Shown here piece by piece: positions 9,004 to 18,269 of a stretch of 64,000 nt of DNA. Numbering within the stretch: position 1 is the stretch's first letter; each line of letters begins with the position of its first letter. The stretch lies in NCBI RefSeq assembly GCF_900086705.1, contig NZ_LT575483.1, positions 1,953,894 to 2,017,893 of the forward strand, read 5' to 3'. The notes beneath the pieces are model-generated. The model saw nothing but the letters and a program-made list of their open reading frames with translations, made no database searches and was not told where the DNA came from. Made by a program: the position numbers and the translations under genes. The DNA is from Massilibacillus massiliensis. Lineage in GTDB: Bacteria > Bacillota > Negativicutes > FLKF01.

Positions 9004-10557
9004 CTATTTTTCATGTCCGTCATGGCCTTCATAAGACGCAAGCACCAATTTTTCCTCTGTGATTTCTTCCTGATCTAGCTCACATGTTTTCCGCCCATTC
9101 GAAAGAACCAGAATTCGATCAGCAATCGTCATGATTTCCTGCAGTTCTGAAGATATCACAATGATAGAAAGACCTTGCTTGGCATACCGGCTGATAATTT
9201 CAAACACTTCTGCCTTAGCACCGATATCAATCCCTCTACTCGGTTCATCCAAAAGCAATATTTTAGGTGCTGTAAGCAGCCCTTTTCCAATTACAACTTT
9301 TTGTTGATTGCCACCAGAGAGCGATAAAATTGGCAGACGTTTATCTGCTACTTTAATGTGAATATCTTGAATTTGCTTCATTACATTTTGATCCTCACGT
9401 TGTTTGCTCAAAAAAATACCTTTTGCATACTTTTTAAGACTAGAGAGAGAAATGTTTTTACCGATATCTAAAGTCTGCACCAAGCCCTCTCTCTGTCTAT
9501 CCTCCGGAACCAATGCAAAACCTCGTTCAATCTGCTCTGCGACATGCTGTATTTGGATGATTTCCCCTTGCAACTTAACAGTACCCGTATGTTCCGAACG
9601 CAGCCCCATAATACATTCAAAAATTTCGGTACGTCCGGCACCCATCAAGCCATATATGCCAAGAATCTCGCCCTTTTTTAACTTAAAGTTCACATGATCA
9701 AGCAGATAGCCACCACCCTTTTTGGGTAAGGTAAGCTCTTCTACTTCTAACACCACCGCTTGCCGCGTCCGATCACTTACAGGCTTTCGCCGTGGATATG
9801 ATTTTTCTTGTCCTACCATCTGCTTTACAATCCACGCTATATCTACATCCTCAATTGCAGCATTTGCGACCAATCTACCGTCTCTCAAAATTGTAATAAA
9901 ATCACCGATTTTCATAATCTCCTCTAACTTATGTGAAATATATACGATTGATATTCCTTCAGCTGTCAATTCACGCATGATGCGGAACAATACCTCAACT
10001 TCTTGGGCACTCAATGATGAGGTAGGTTCATCCATAATGAGAATTTTTAAATCATCTTGCATTAAGTTGCGAGCAATTTCAACCATCTGCTGCTGCCCAA
10101 CGCGAAGTTCCCCAAGCAAAGTTTTGGGATTCAACGGATGCTCCAATTTATCCAAAATCTTTTTTGTCAACGCAATATGTTGTTGATCGTCTAATCGAAT
10201 TCCACCAATCTTTTTTTCCCTAGCCATGAAAATGTTTTGATAGATATTGAGATTTGGGAACAAGTTTAGTTCTTGATGAATAATACCAATTCCATGCTTT
10301 CTTGCTTCAATTACATTCTGAAAGGCAGAGACTTTTTGATTCTCCATAAAAATTTCACCAGAACTTGGCTGCTCAATCCCGGCGATGATTTTCATCAAAG
10401 TAGACTTTCCGGCTCCGTTCTCGCCAATCAAGACATTTACCTTGCCTCGATATACAGCGAAAGATACATGATCCAGTGCCTTCGTGCCAGGATAGTTCTT
10501 GCAGATATTTTTTACATGCAGGCAAATATTTTCTTCTGTTTTTATCCCCGTATCCAT
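9004..10557 (-). CDS. rbsA: Sugar ABC transporter ATP-binding protein, RbsA type
   Basis: 517 residues with two nucleotide-binding domains. The first has Walker A GENGAGKST near residue 42 and Walker B LIMDEPTSSL. The second has a changed P-loop region (GLMGAGRTEIFE), the signature LSGGNQQKV and LLLDEPSRGID, the usual pattern for ribose, galactose and xylose uptake ATPases. It powers import with RbsC. The start is an ATG behind GGAGG. It lies 12 bases after the DUF2291 gene. Confidence 0.93.
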   Translation of the reverse strand: MDTGIKTEENICLHVKNICKNYPGTKALDHVSFAVYRGKVNVLIGENGAGKSTLMKIIAGIEQPSSGEIFMENQKVSAFQNVIEARKHGIGIIHQELNLFPNLNIYQNIFMAREKKIGGIRLDDQQHIALTKKILDKLEHPLNPKTLLGELRVGQQQMVEIARNLMQDDLKILIMDEPTSSLSAQEVEVLFRIMRELTAEGISIVYISHKLEEIMKIGDFITILRDGRLVANAAIEDVDIAWIVKQMVGQEKSYPRRKPVSDRTRQAVVLEVEELTLPKKGGGYLLDHVNFKLKKGEILGIYGLMGAGRTEIFECIMGLRSEHTGTVKLQGEIIQIQHVAEQIERGFALVPEDRQREGLVQTLDIGKNISLSSLKKYAKGIFLSKQREDQNVMKQIQDIHIKVADKRLPILSLSGGNQQKVVIGKGLLTAPKILLLDEPSRGIDIGAKAEVFEIISRYAKQGLSIIVISSELQEIMTIADRILVLSNGRKTCELDQEEITEEKLVLASYEGHDGHEK

Positions 10558-10569
10558 TTCGCATGCCTC

Positions 10570-11211
10570 CTATTGCACGGTCAATTCGACTGGCGTAATC
10601 AATACTTCATTTGCCTTATCCACACTAAAGCACCCCATAAAATAAATTTCCTTCCCTTGGATCGCATCTAAATCAATTTTTTTGATAACATCTGCGTAGA
10701 TTACATCATGAATACTTTGCGATACCTTTGCCCATTCTACTTGATTCTTATAGTCCTCATATTTGATAAAGTCGAGAGAATCGCGAACCGCAGCGCCTTT
10801 ATAGACGCTTCCGATCTGCAGTTTGATAAGTGGTATTTCTTTTTGTTCCTTTAATTTTACAATGATATAGCCGGCCTTTTTTTCTCTATGTACTGCAGTA
10901 ACGATTCCTACACCTTTTACGACATAATTCAATTCACCCGATTTTCCCATAGAGTATTTTCCATATTTGTCGGCCAAAGATTTTAAATCACCATTCGCTT
11001 CCTTAAAAAAACTTGGCAAATCCACCGCTTTTCTTTTCAGCTCTGGAATTGCGGTTTCATTCCAGATCGCAGCAACATTTTCTGCCGCATTAAAAGCAAT
11101 ATCCCCGGTTAATTTTCCCTCTTGCCCAATCGGCACAACTTTTACACATCCAGTCAGAAACACTACCATCACGAAGCACACGATTAAAATAAAACGCACA
11201 CGTTTTTTCAT
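10570..11211 (-). CDS. DUF2291-type lipoprotein of a sugar ABC operon
   Basis: 213 residues starting MKKRVRFILIV, with a signal ending in a lipobox (LTGC, Cys about residue 22) and a small beta-rich domain. Similar DUF2291 proteins are encoded inside ribose-type ABC operons; their biochemical role is not established. An in-frame ATG at 11247 lacks a good binding site, while that at 11211 follows ATAGGAG. It sits between rbsB and rbsA, so it probably acts at the membrane surface with this transporter. Confidence 0.75.
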   Translation of the reverse strand: MKKRVRFILIVCFVMVVFLTGCVKVVPIGQEGKLTGDIAFNAAENVAAIWNETAIPELKRKAVDLPSFFKEANGDLKSLADKYGKYSMGKSGELNYVVKGVGIVTAVHREKKAGYIIVKLKEQKEIPLIKLQIGSVYKGAAVRDSLDFIKYEDYKNQVEWAKVSQSIHDVIYADVIKKIDLDAIQGKEIYFMGCFSVDKANEVLITPVELTVQ

Positions 11212-11259
11212 AGACAGACTCCTATCCTCCGCATCATGAGACAGCATTCGTGTAATTAC

Positions 11260-12285
<1,026 letters not shown>

Positions 12286-12301
12286 TTATTTTTAAGCATA
12301 C

Positions 12302-13789
12302 TCATGCATGATATAAAGCTTGCTTTATTGCTTCTTTCCAGCCTTGATATAAAGCTTTGCTTCTCGCCTCATCCATTTTCCGCTCATACTTAACCCTATC
12401 AATTCGAGAAAAAATTTGCCGTTCATCATAGATTCCAACTGTGATTGCTGCAGCGTATGCTGCTCCCATACCTGATAATGTTTCTACATTCGGCACTTGT
12501 ACAGCTACCCCCAATGTATCACTTTGAAATTGCATAAGATAGGTATTCTTTGTTGGTCCTCCATCTACACGTATCTCCTTGATTTCAATTTCGGATTCTT
12601 CCTGCATAAGTGTCACAATATCTACAATTTGATACGCAATACAATCCAAAGCCGCACGTACGATTTCCGCCCGACCGGTCACTCTGGTAATGCCTGTAAG
12701 AAGACCGGTCGCTCTAGAATCCCAATACGGTGCCCCAATCCCCGTAAATGCCGGTATAAAATAACTTCGATCCTCGGCATGCGCATGCTTCGCTAACGTT
12801 TGCGCCTCTTTTTCCTGTGCGATGATTTTCACCTCATCTTTTAACCAGCGAATCACCGCACCGGTATAATGAATATTTCCCTCTAGCACATAGTGGACCT
12901 TTTCCCCCATCTTCCATGCAATCGAAGTAACTAAACCTTTTTTACTTACCATTGGCACTTCACCAATATGCATCATAACAGAAGAACCTGTACCGTAAGT
13001 AGCTTTCACCATGCCTATTTTATTGCAATTTTGCCCAAACAAAGCCGCCTGAGAATCTCCTAATACCGCATGAATAGAAACTGGATTTTCCAAATAGCCA
13101 TTAAAATCTGTTACTCCATAATTTGCATCAGAAGCACATACCTCAGGAAGTGCATTACAGGGGATATCAAACATTTGGCAAATTTCTTTATCCCATGTCA
13201 GCATTGCAATATTGAATAACTGTGTTCTTGATGCATTTGAATAATCGGTTTTAAACGACTTTCCTCCCGTTAAGCGATAAACCAGCCAGCTATCCATTGT
13301 TCCAAAACAAATTTCACCCTGCGCAGCCTTTTCTCTAATACCTTTTACATTTTCTAAAATCCAGGCAAACTTAGCTGCAGAAAAATAAGGTGATACCGGC
13401 ATGCCCGTAGCCGTCTTGATTTTATCAGCAAAGCCGGCTGCCTCTAATCTTTGACAAATTTCCGCACCTCTCGCACATTGCCAGACAATCGCGTTATATT
13501 CTGCTCTGCCTGTTTTACGATTCCAAACCAACGCAGTTTCCCGCTGATTACTGATTCCGATAACAGCAATTTCTTCTTTATCAATATTTGCTTTTTCCAC
13601 CACCTCTTTCACAACCATTAAAACATTTTGGTAAATTTCCTCCGGATCATGCTCTACCCAACCTTTTTCATTAATCCTTTGAAGATGGGATCGATCACTT
13701 CTGGCAATTAATTCACCCTGCAAATCAAATAAAAGACCTTTTGTCCCTTGCGTACTTTGGTCAATTCCTAAAATATAATTTCCTGTCAT
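12302..13789 (-). CDS. FGGY-family carbohydrate kinase, glycerol-kinase-like
   Basis: 495 residues in two actin-like halves. The ATP loop is DQSTQGTK rather than the DAGTTSNR of the true glycerol kinase in this window. The residues that contact glycerol in E. coli GlpK are present: Arg and Glu in SNQRET, Tyr in SPYFS, and the catalytic Asp in LGDSQAALFGQ. YGTGSS keeps the phosphate contact. Position in a ribose-type ABC operon beside a transketolase remnant suggests a polyol or ketose substrate rather than glycerol itself. It begins one base after the remnant's stop, so translation is coupled. Confidence 0.8.
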   Translation of the reverse strand: MTGNYILGIDQSTQGTKGLLFDLQGELIARSDRSHLQRINEKGWVEHDPEEIYQNVLMVVKEVVEKANIDKEEIAVIGISNQRETALVWNRKTGRAEYNAIVWQCARGAEICQRLEAAGFADKIKTATGMPVSPYFSAAKFAWILENVKGIREKAAQGEICFGTMDSWLVYRLTGGKSFKTDYSNASRTQLFNIAMLTWDKEICQMFDIPCNALPEVCASDANYGVTDFNGYLENPVSIHAVLGDSQAALFGQNCNKIGMVKATYGTGSSVMMHIGEVPMVSKKGLVTSIAWKMGEKVHYVLEGNIHYTGAVIRWLKDEVKIIAQEKEAQTLAKHAHAEDRSYFIPAFTGIGAPYWDSRATGLLTGITRVTGRAEIVRAALDCIAYQIVDIVTLMQEESEIEIKEIRVDGGPTKNTYLMQFQSDTLGVAVQVPNVETLSGMGAAYAAAITVGIYDERQIFSRIDRVKYERKMDEARSKALYQGWKEAIKQALYHA

Positions 13790-13790
13790 C

Positions 13791-14405
13791 TTAGATCAAC
13801 TCCATAACTGCTGCCGCAATCGTTTCATTACGTAATCGATGATCAAACTGCTGCTCTGCTTTATCATTTGAGGCGGTTGGATCAGGGAAGGAAAGACGGA
13901 TCACTTTAATCGATGATATTTCGGCTGCAATCCGGCTTACTGTGCAGCCAAGTCGGCTATGATGCGGCTGGGGTTCTACCGTGATAATTCCTCTTGTTTC
14001 TTTTGCTGCTTTCTCCACTGCAACTGCATCAATCGGTTTCAAACAATACATATCGAGTACTCTTACATGAATTCCTTGTTCTTTCAGAATACATGCCACC
14101 TCTTCAGCCGCCTTCACCAATTCACCGCACGCAATGATCGTAGCATCGTTGCCTTCATGTAAAACGGTAGCGCGATCCATATGAAATAAAACCTTATCCT
14201 CGCCATAAACTTCCTTTGCAACATTACGTCCAACACGTACATAAGCAGGTTTTTCGTTTTGTAAAAGTGCCCGCACAACTTGCTCTGTCTGAAGATGATC
14301 ACTTGGCAGATAAACGCACATATCGGGAACCGATGTCATAATTGCAAGATCATCCATCGACCTACCTTTTTGCAGCCGCGCAAATTCCAACTGAATGGAT
14401 TCCAT
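13791..14405 (-). pseudogene. Truncated transketolase C-subunit
   Basis: About 204 residues match the second half of a split transketolase pyrimidine domain (VYLPSDHLQTEQVVRALL, KPAYVRVGR) and the complete C-terminal domain (IIACGELVKAAEEV through ITVEPQPHHSRLGC). The first roughly 100 residues of the subunit, including the TPP-activating Glu region, and the partner N-terminal subunit are absent, so it cannot be a working transketolase alone. Yet the ATG at 14405 has a textbook GGAGGG site, and the frame is intact and coupled to the FGGY kinase. It is best read as the product of an internal deletion that kept the operon's start signals. Confidence 0.75.
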
Positions 14406-14411
14406 GCTCAT

Positions 14412-14862
14412 CCCTCCAATTTATTGACTAGATATAGCCTGTTACGCAAGTAACCAAAAAGAAGTTATAGTTGCAGATGTATTTTATTTTTAATATTCAG
14501 ATATTTCCGACTTTATTTCCTTGCGGTACACATACAGCAATACATCTAACATTTCTTAACCAAGAGGCCTGCTACTTTATGTATCGAATCGCCAGCAACT
14601 GTTCATTTAAAAGTTTAGATGATTTTTAAAAATCTTTAGTTAAAATTTTTCACGCACTTATTTTTTATTGCATCTTAATTCCCTATTAAATGGTTTGTTT
14701 TTAGAAATATACGCTTTGATTTCAGAATAATACCATGTTGTTTGATATATTTTTTTGAAAGTGAGCTAAAAATTTAGATAAAATATTTAGTTCACTTTTT
14801 TCATTGTCATAAAATAATACAACGAAAGAAATCCCGATTTTCTCCCCCCTATTATTTTTCTG
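14412..14862. other. Intergenic region 5' of the sugar operon
   Basis: No gene is seen in this 450-base AT-rich stretch. A stem (AAAGTGA.CTAAA at 14758 with TTTAGTTCACTTT at 14786-14798) followed by Ts looks like a plus-strand terminator without a visible plus-strand gene before it. The promoter of the minus-strand operon should lie here, but I see no clear match to -35 and -10 boxes. Confidence 0.4.
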
Positions 14863-14892
14863 TTGCAAAACCTATTGAATCTATAGTAAAAT
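14863..14892 (+). promoter_or_regulatory. tRNA-Val promoter
   Basis: TTGCAA (14863-14868) and TAAAAT (14887-14892) are spaced by 18 bases and end 13 bases before the tRNA. Confidence 0.6.
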
Positions 14893-14905
14893 GAATTATA
14901 TATTC

Positions 14906-14982
14906 GGGGTTATAGCTCAGTTGGTTAGAGTGCTTCGTTGACATCGAAGAGGTCACAGATTCGAATTCTGTTAACCCCACCA
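14906..14982 (+). tRNA. tRNA-Val (GAC anticodon)
   Basis: A cloverleaf with acceptor GGGGTTA/TAACCCC, D arm around GCTCAGTTGGTTAGAG, anticodon stem CTTCG/CGAAG enclosing TTGACAT (anticodon GAC) and T loop TTCGAAT. The CCA end is encoded. It reads GUC and GUU valine codons. Confidence 0.95.
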
Positions 14983-15009
14983 ATCATGATTTTTATACAC
15001 TCAATTTTG

Positions 15010-15041
15010 AGGTCATGCCATTCAGGTCATGGCTTTTTTTG
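15010..15041 (+). terminator. Terminator after tRNA-Val
   Basis: A short GCCAT/ATGGC stem with a 7-base loop is followed by seven Ts, about 30 bases beyond the tRNA. Confidence 0.6.
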
Positions 15042-15133
15042 TGTCTGCCTTCAGCGACATCCAATATATTGCAATTTTCGTAGAGACAACGCAAGCTAAA
15101 TAAGCTATAATAAATTTATAAGGTGGTGTGAAT

Positions 15134-15388
15134 ATGGATACTGAATTAATGAAATACTTAGACGAAAAATTCAATAAAATTGATGCTAAATTTGACAAGC
15201 TCGAAACTAAGATTGATGCTATCCAACAAGACCTTAAAGAATTCCGAGTAGAAACTCATAATGATATCAAATCTCTTTATACCATCGTTGGAGAACTTCA
15301 AGGAAATATTGAAGAAATGCAATACGACACATCCTATATAGCCGCTAAAACATTACTTAAAAAAATGCCAAAATTCCCAAATAAATAA
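15134..15388 (+). CDS. Small coiled-coil protein, function unknown
   Basis: 84 charged residues with a strong heptad pattern through about residues 8-60 (LDEKFNKIDAKFDKLETKID) and a basic C-terminal tail. No signal or membrane segment is seen. The ATG at 15134 has AGGTGG seven bases upstream; a GTG two codons earlier overlaps that site. It is a monocistronic gene between the tRNA and a strong terminator. Proteins of this build occur in phage and chromosomal contexts; I cannot name a function. Confidence 0.65.
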   Translation: MDTELMKYLDEKFNKIDAKFDKLETKIDAIQQDLKEFRVETHNDIKSLYTIVGELQGNIEEMQYDTSYIAAKTLLKKMPKFPNK

Positions 15389-15393
15389 AGACA

Positions 15394-15451
15394 AAAAAGA
15401 GCCTATAAGGTACCGAAAGATTTACTTTCAGTAGCTTATAGGCTCTTTTTT
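15394..15451. terminator. Bidirectional terminator
   Basis: AAAAAGAGCCTATAAG (15394-15409) pairs with its complement at 15435-15450. T runs lie on both strands, so it can serve both the coiled-coil gene and the minus-strand aroF unit. Confidence 0.75.
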
Positions 15452-15510
15452 CGTTTGGCGATAAATATTATGGCTTCAGCCAAATACGACAACTTTTGTG
15501 AAACATCTAT

Positions 15511-15918
15511 CTATTCTTTTAAATCTATCTGCATTTCAGAATAACCGTCAAACTGCACCAACAACCCATCCAACGCATTCTCGACGTTCGTCAAGGTTAC
15601 CTTTGATGCATCATGCCGATTTGTTAAATGAAGATCAAAGCCAAAAATTTGTTTTTCATTGTCCACATACGCACGGTTATTGCCAACATTAATCAATGAA
15701 ATAACCTTATTCTCAAATAAGCGTTTGGCAATCTCCTTATACAAATCCATGTTATTACTAACAGGTTCTTGCGTTACAATTCCTACGGAAAAAATTCGAG
15801 ACGTTTCATCGCACGAAACACACATTGTTAACACATCCTCATTCAATTGCTGAAAACACAAGTCGCACTCCACGTTTTCGCCATGTATTATTGTAACATT
15901 GATGAGAATGATTTTCAA
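15511..15918 (-). CDS. Hypothetical protein downstream of aroF
   Basis: About 135 residues with four cysteines in the N-terminal third (CDLC near residue 19 and CVSC near residue 33), which might bind a metal. It is otherwise a mixed alpha/beta soluble protein, with no family recognised. The best in-frame start is TTG at 15918, three bases after the aroF stop and with only a weak AAGAGAA upstream. That implies reinitiation from aroF; a later GTG in the same frame is an alternative. The open frame and its position in the aromatic operon support a real gene, but the start is uncertain. Confidence 0.5.
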   Translation of the reverse strand: MKIILINVTIIHGENVECDLCFQQLNEDVLTMCVSCDETSRIFSVGIVTQEPVSNNMDLYKEIAKRLFENKVISLINVGNNRAYVDNEKQIFGFDLHLTNRHDASKVTLTNVENALDGLLVQFDGYSEMQIDLKE

Positions 15919-15921
15919 TAT

Positions 15922-16938
15922 TTATAAATTCTCTTCTTTGATAAATTTCGCTAATTTAAATACACTTCGCATAGCTTCCTGATAATTTTCCGGTGTCAGG
16001 GACTGTGGTCCATCTGATAAAGCTTTCGATGGATCTGGATGTACTTCAATCATCAGCCCATCTGCGCCGGCAGCCACCGCCGCCATTGCCATAGGTTTTA
16101 CCATTCTCCATTTTCCTGTACCATGGCTTGGATCCACAATGATTGGCAAATGACTTAAATGCTTCATCGCTGCAATCGCACTTAAATCCAATGTATTGCG
16201 CGTGTATTCTTCATAGGTTCTGATCCCGCGTTCACATAATACAACATTATGATTGCCCTCGCTCAGAATATATTCTGCAGCATGCAGCCATTCGTTGATC
16301 GTCGCAGCAAGACCACGTTTTAATAAAACCGGTTTATCCCCACGGCCAACCTCTTTTAACAAGCTGAAATTCTGCATGTTACGAGCACCAACCTGCAGCA
16401 TATCTGCATATTTGGATACGGTTTCTACCGCTTCAACTTCCGTTACTTCCGTCACGACTTTCAATCCTGTCAATTCTCTGGCTTCTGCTAAAAATTTTAA
16501 ACCTTCTGTTTCAAGCCCCTGAAAAGCATAAGGAGATGTCCGTGGCTTATAGGCCCCACCTCTTAAAAATTGCGCTCCGCCAGCTTTCACAATCTTTGCT
16601 GATTCAAACAATTGCTCTCTGCTTTCAACTGCACACGGGCCTGCCATAACAACCAAGTTGCCACCGCCGATTTTCACACCATCTACGTCAACAATACTAG
16701 GCGCTGGGTGAAATTCCCTGCTGACTAATTTATAACTTTTTGAAATGGCAACGCTTTTTTCAACACCATCCATTGCATCAATTGCAAGCGTTTCCATTAA
16801 ACTCTTATCTCCGATTACTCCAATAATTGTTTTCGACTCCCCTTCGACAACATGCGTTTTTAGACCAATTCCCTGTACTCTTTGAATGACAGTTTTAATT
16901 TGCTTTGCAGTTGCCCCTGCATTCATAATAATTACCAT
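15922..16938 (-). CDS. aroF: 3-deoxy-7-phosphoheptulonate synthase (DAHP synthase)
   Basis: 338 residues. An N-terminal ferredoxin-like domain ([19 protein letters not shown] onward, about 70 residues) precedes a DAHP synthase barrel with [37 protein letters not shown] and [10 protein letters not shown]. It joins phosphoenolpyruvate and erythrose 4-phosphate, the first step to aromatic amino acids. The N-terminal domain is the type that gives feedback control. The start at 16938 has AAGGTGG nine bases upstream. It follows pheA by 29 bases and shares its T-box transcript. Confidence 0.94.
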   Translation of the reverse strand: MVIIMNAGATAKQIKTVIQRVQGIGLKTHVVEGESKTIIGVIGDKSLMETLAIDAMDGVEKSVAISKSYKLVSREFHPAPSIVDVDGVKIGGGNLVVMAGPCAVESREQLFESAKIVKAGGAQFLRGGAYKPRTSPYAFQGLETEGLKFLAEARELTGLKVVTEVTEVEAVETVSKYADMLQVGARNMQNFSLLKEVGRGDKPVLLKRGLAATINEWLHAAEYILSEGNHNVVLCERGIRTYEEYTRNTLDLSAIAAMKHLSHLPIIVDPSHGTGKWRMVKPMAMAAVAAGADGLMIEVHPDPSKALSDGPQSLTPENYQEAMRSVFKLAKFIKEENL

Positions 16939-16967
16939 TTCATTCTACCACCTTTTATTATTTATAT

Positions 16968-17834
16968 CTATTTTTGTTTATCAATTGTTATCACATCAAA
17001 AGAGCCTAGATTTTTTACCCACAAACTCTTTTGCTCAACAGCCGCAAGCGCTGCTTTTACATTGTCCTGATCTGTTGCGCCTTCTAAACTTAAGAAGAAG
17101 ATATATTCACCTAATCCAGTACGTGCTGGTCTAGACTCAATCCGCGTTAAATTGACATTACGTTTCGCAAATTCGAGCAGCACATCACATAGACTTCCGG
17201 CTTTTGCACCTTTGATTTGGCAAATGATCGATGTTTTTTCTTTTCCGTATACACCAGACGCATTCGGCTTGGTAAGCATCAAAAAACGCGTACAGTTCGT
17301 ACGGTTATCCTGAATCTCCGTTGCAACCGTAGTCAATCCATATAACTCCCCTGCTCGTTTGCAGCCGATAACAGCATATCCTTTATAATTCCCTTCAGCA
17401 ACGATTTTAGCCGCTCGTGCAGTGCTTGAAACTGGTTTAATTTCAGCATTTGGATAATGCGTTTTTATATAACTGCGGCATTGCGCAAGCGGTTGTGGAT
17501 GGGAAAGAATCGTGGTAATCTCGTCATCTGTATTTTTTACCATCAATTGATTGTGTACTGCCCAAATAAATTCACGCTCAATCTGTAAGTTCACTTCATG
17601 TACAAGTGTATCTAACGTGATGTTAATAGAACCTTCAATTGAATTTTCTACCGGAACTACACAATAGTCTATTGCTCCATGCTCTACTGCGCAAATCGCA
17701 TCATAAATACTCGCATAGGGCATCAATTGCCAGGCATCATCCGATGCGGCTTTTTCAATATTCAAATACTGCGCTAATTCTTCACTATGCGTACCTTGGG
17801 GGCCGAGAAAACCTAGTGTTTTTCTCTTTTTCAT
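16968..17834 (-). CDS. pheA: Prephenate dehydratase
   Basis: 288 residues. GFLGPQGTHSEELA opens the catalytic domain, VVPVENSIEGSI is the prephenate-binding motif, and the conserved TRF triad appears as NCTRFLML. A C-terminal ACT domain carries GSLCDVLLEFA and LTRIESRPARTGLGEYIFF, the phenylalanine-sensing ESRP motif. It makes phenylpyruvate. The AGGAGG site lies 12 bases before the ATG at 17834; an in-frame TTG one codon upstream is also possible. It is the first gene after the T-box leader. Confidence 0.92.
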   Translation of the reverse strand: MKKRKTLGFLGPQGTHSEELAQYLNIEKAASDDAWQLMPYASIYDAICAVEHGAIDYCVVPVENSIEGSINITLDTLVHEVNLQIEREFIWAVHNQLMVKNTDDEITTILSHPQPLAQCRSYIKTHYPNAEIKPVSSTARAAKIVAEGNYKGYAVIGCKRAGELYGLTTVATEIQDNRTNCTRFLMLTKPNASGVYGKEKTSIICQIKGAKAGSLCDVLLEFAKRNVNLTRIESRPARTGLGEYIFFLSLEGATDQDNVKAALAAVEQKSLWVKNLGSFDVITIDKQK

Positions 17835-17871
17835 CAATGCATTGCGCCTCCTTTCAAAAAGCTTTATAGAA

Positions 17872-18150
17872 ATAAAATAAACCCTCATCCTAATAAAAGG
17901 ACGAGGGTTGAACTCGCGGTACCACCTTAATTATTTGCTATAATAGCAAATCACTTTAAAAGTACGGGCCGTGTTAGCCGATACTCCCCTTCTTGATAAC
18001 GGAAAGGTGCCGACACCGCCTACAATACATTGTTCAGCGGGTAACTCCAAGGCGAACTTCAGCTTACCTTCTTATATCAGGTTCCCAGCATCCCCGACTC
18101 TCTGGAATAATCCAAACTAAGCTTACTTTTCCTCTTCATTGTTTTTTTCT
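17872..18150 (-). ncRNA. T-box leader of the pheA-aroF unit
   Basis: The minus strand carries the conserved antiterminator sequence AAGGTGGTACCGCGAG (17913-17928), followed by the competing terminator AACCCTCGTCC...GGATGAGGGTTT (17878-17909). Upstream lie a long Stem I region and the CCGTTATC segment typical of T-boxes. Uncharged tRNA would stabilise the antiterminator and switch on pheA and aroF. A TTC triplet near 18054 makes phenylalanine the likely specifier, but I could not fold Stem I well enough to be certain. Confidence 0.9.
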
Positions 18151-18166
18151 AATTACAATTTTTATC

Positions 18167-18195
18167 ATTGTAACAGATAATTATAATAAACGCAA
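18167..18195 (-). promoter_or_regulatory. Promoter of the T-box transcript
   Basis: The minus strand shows TTGCGT (18190-18195), a 17-base spacer and TACAAT (18167-18172), placing the transcript start near 18160. Confidence 0.65.
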
Positions 18196-18269
18196 TATTT
18201 TTTTAACATTATATATTCATGTTCTTTACGATCGTACTTTTGTTTTTAATGGAAATTTGTGTATAGCAT

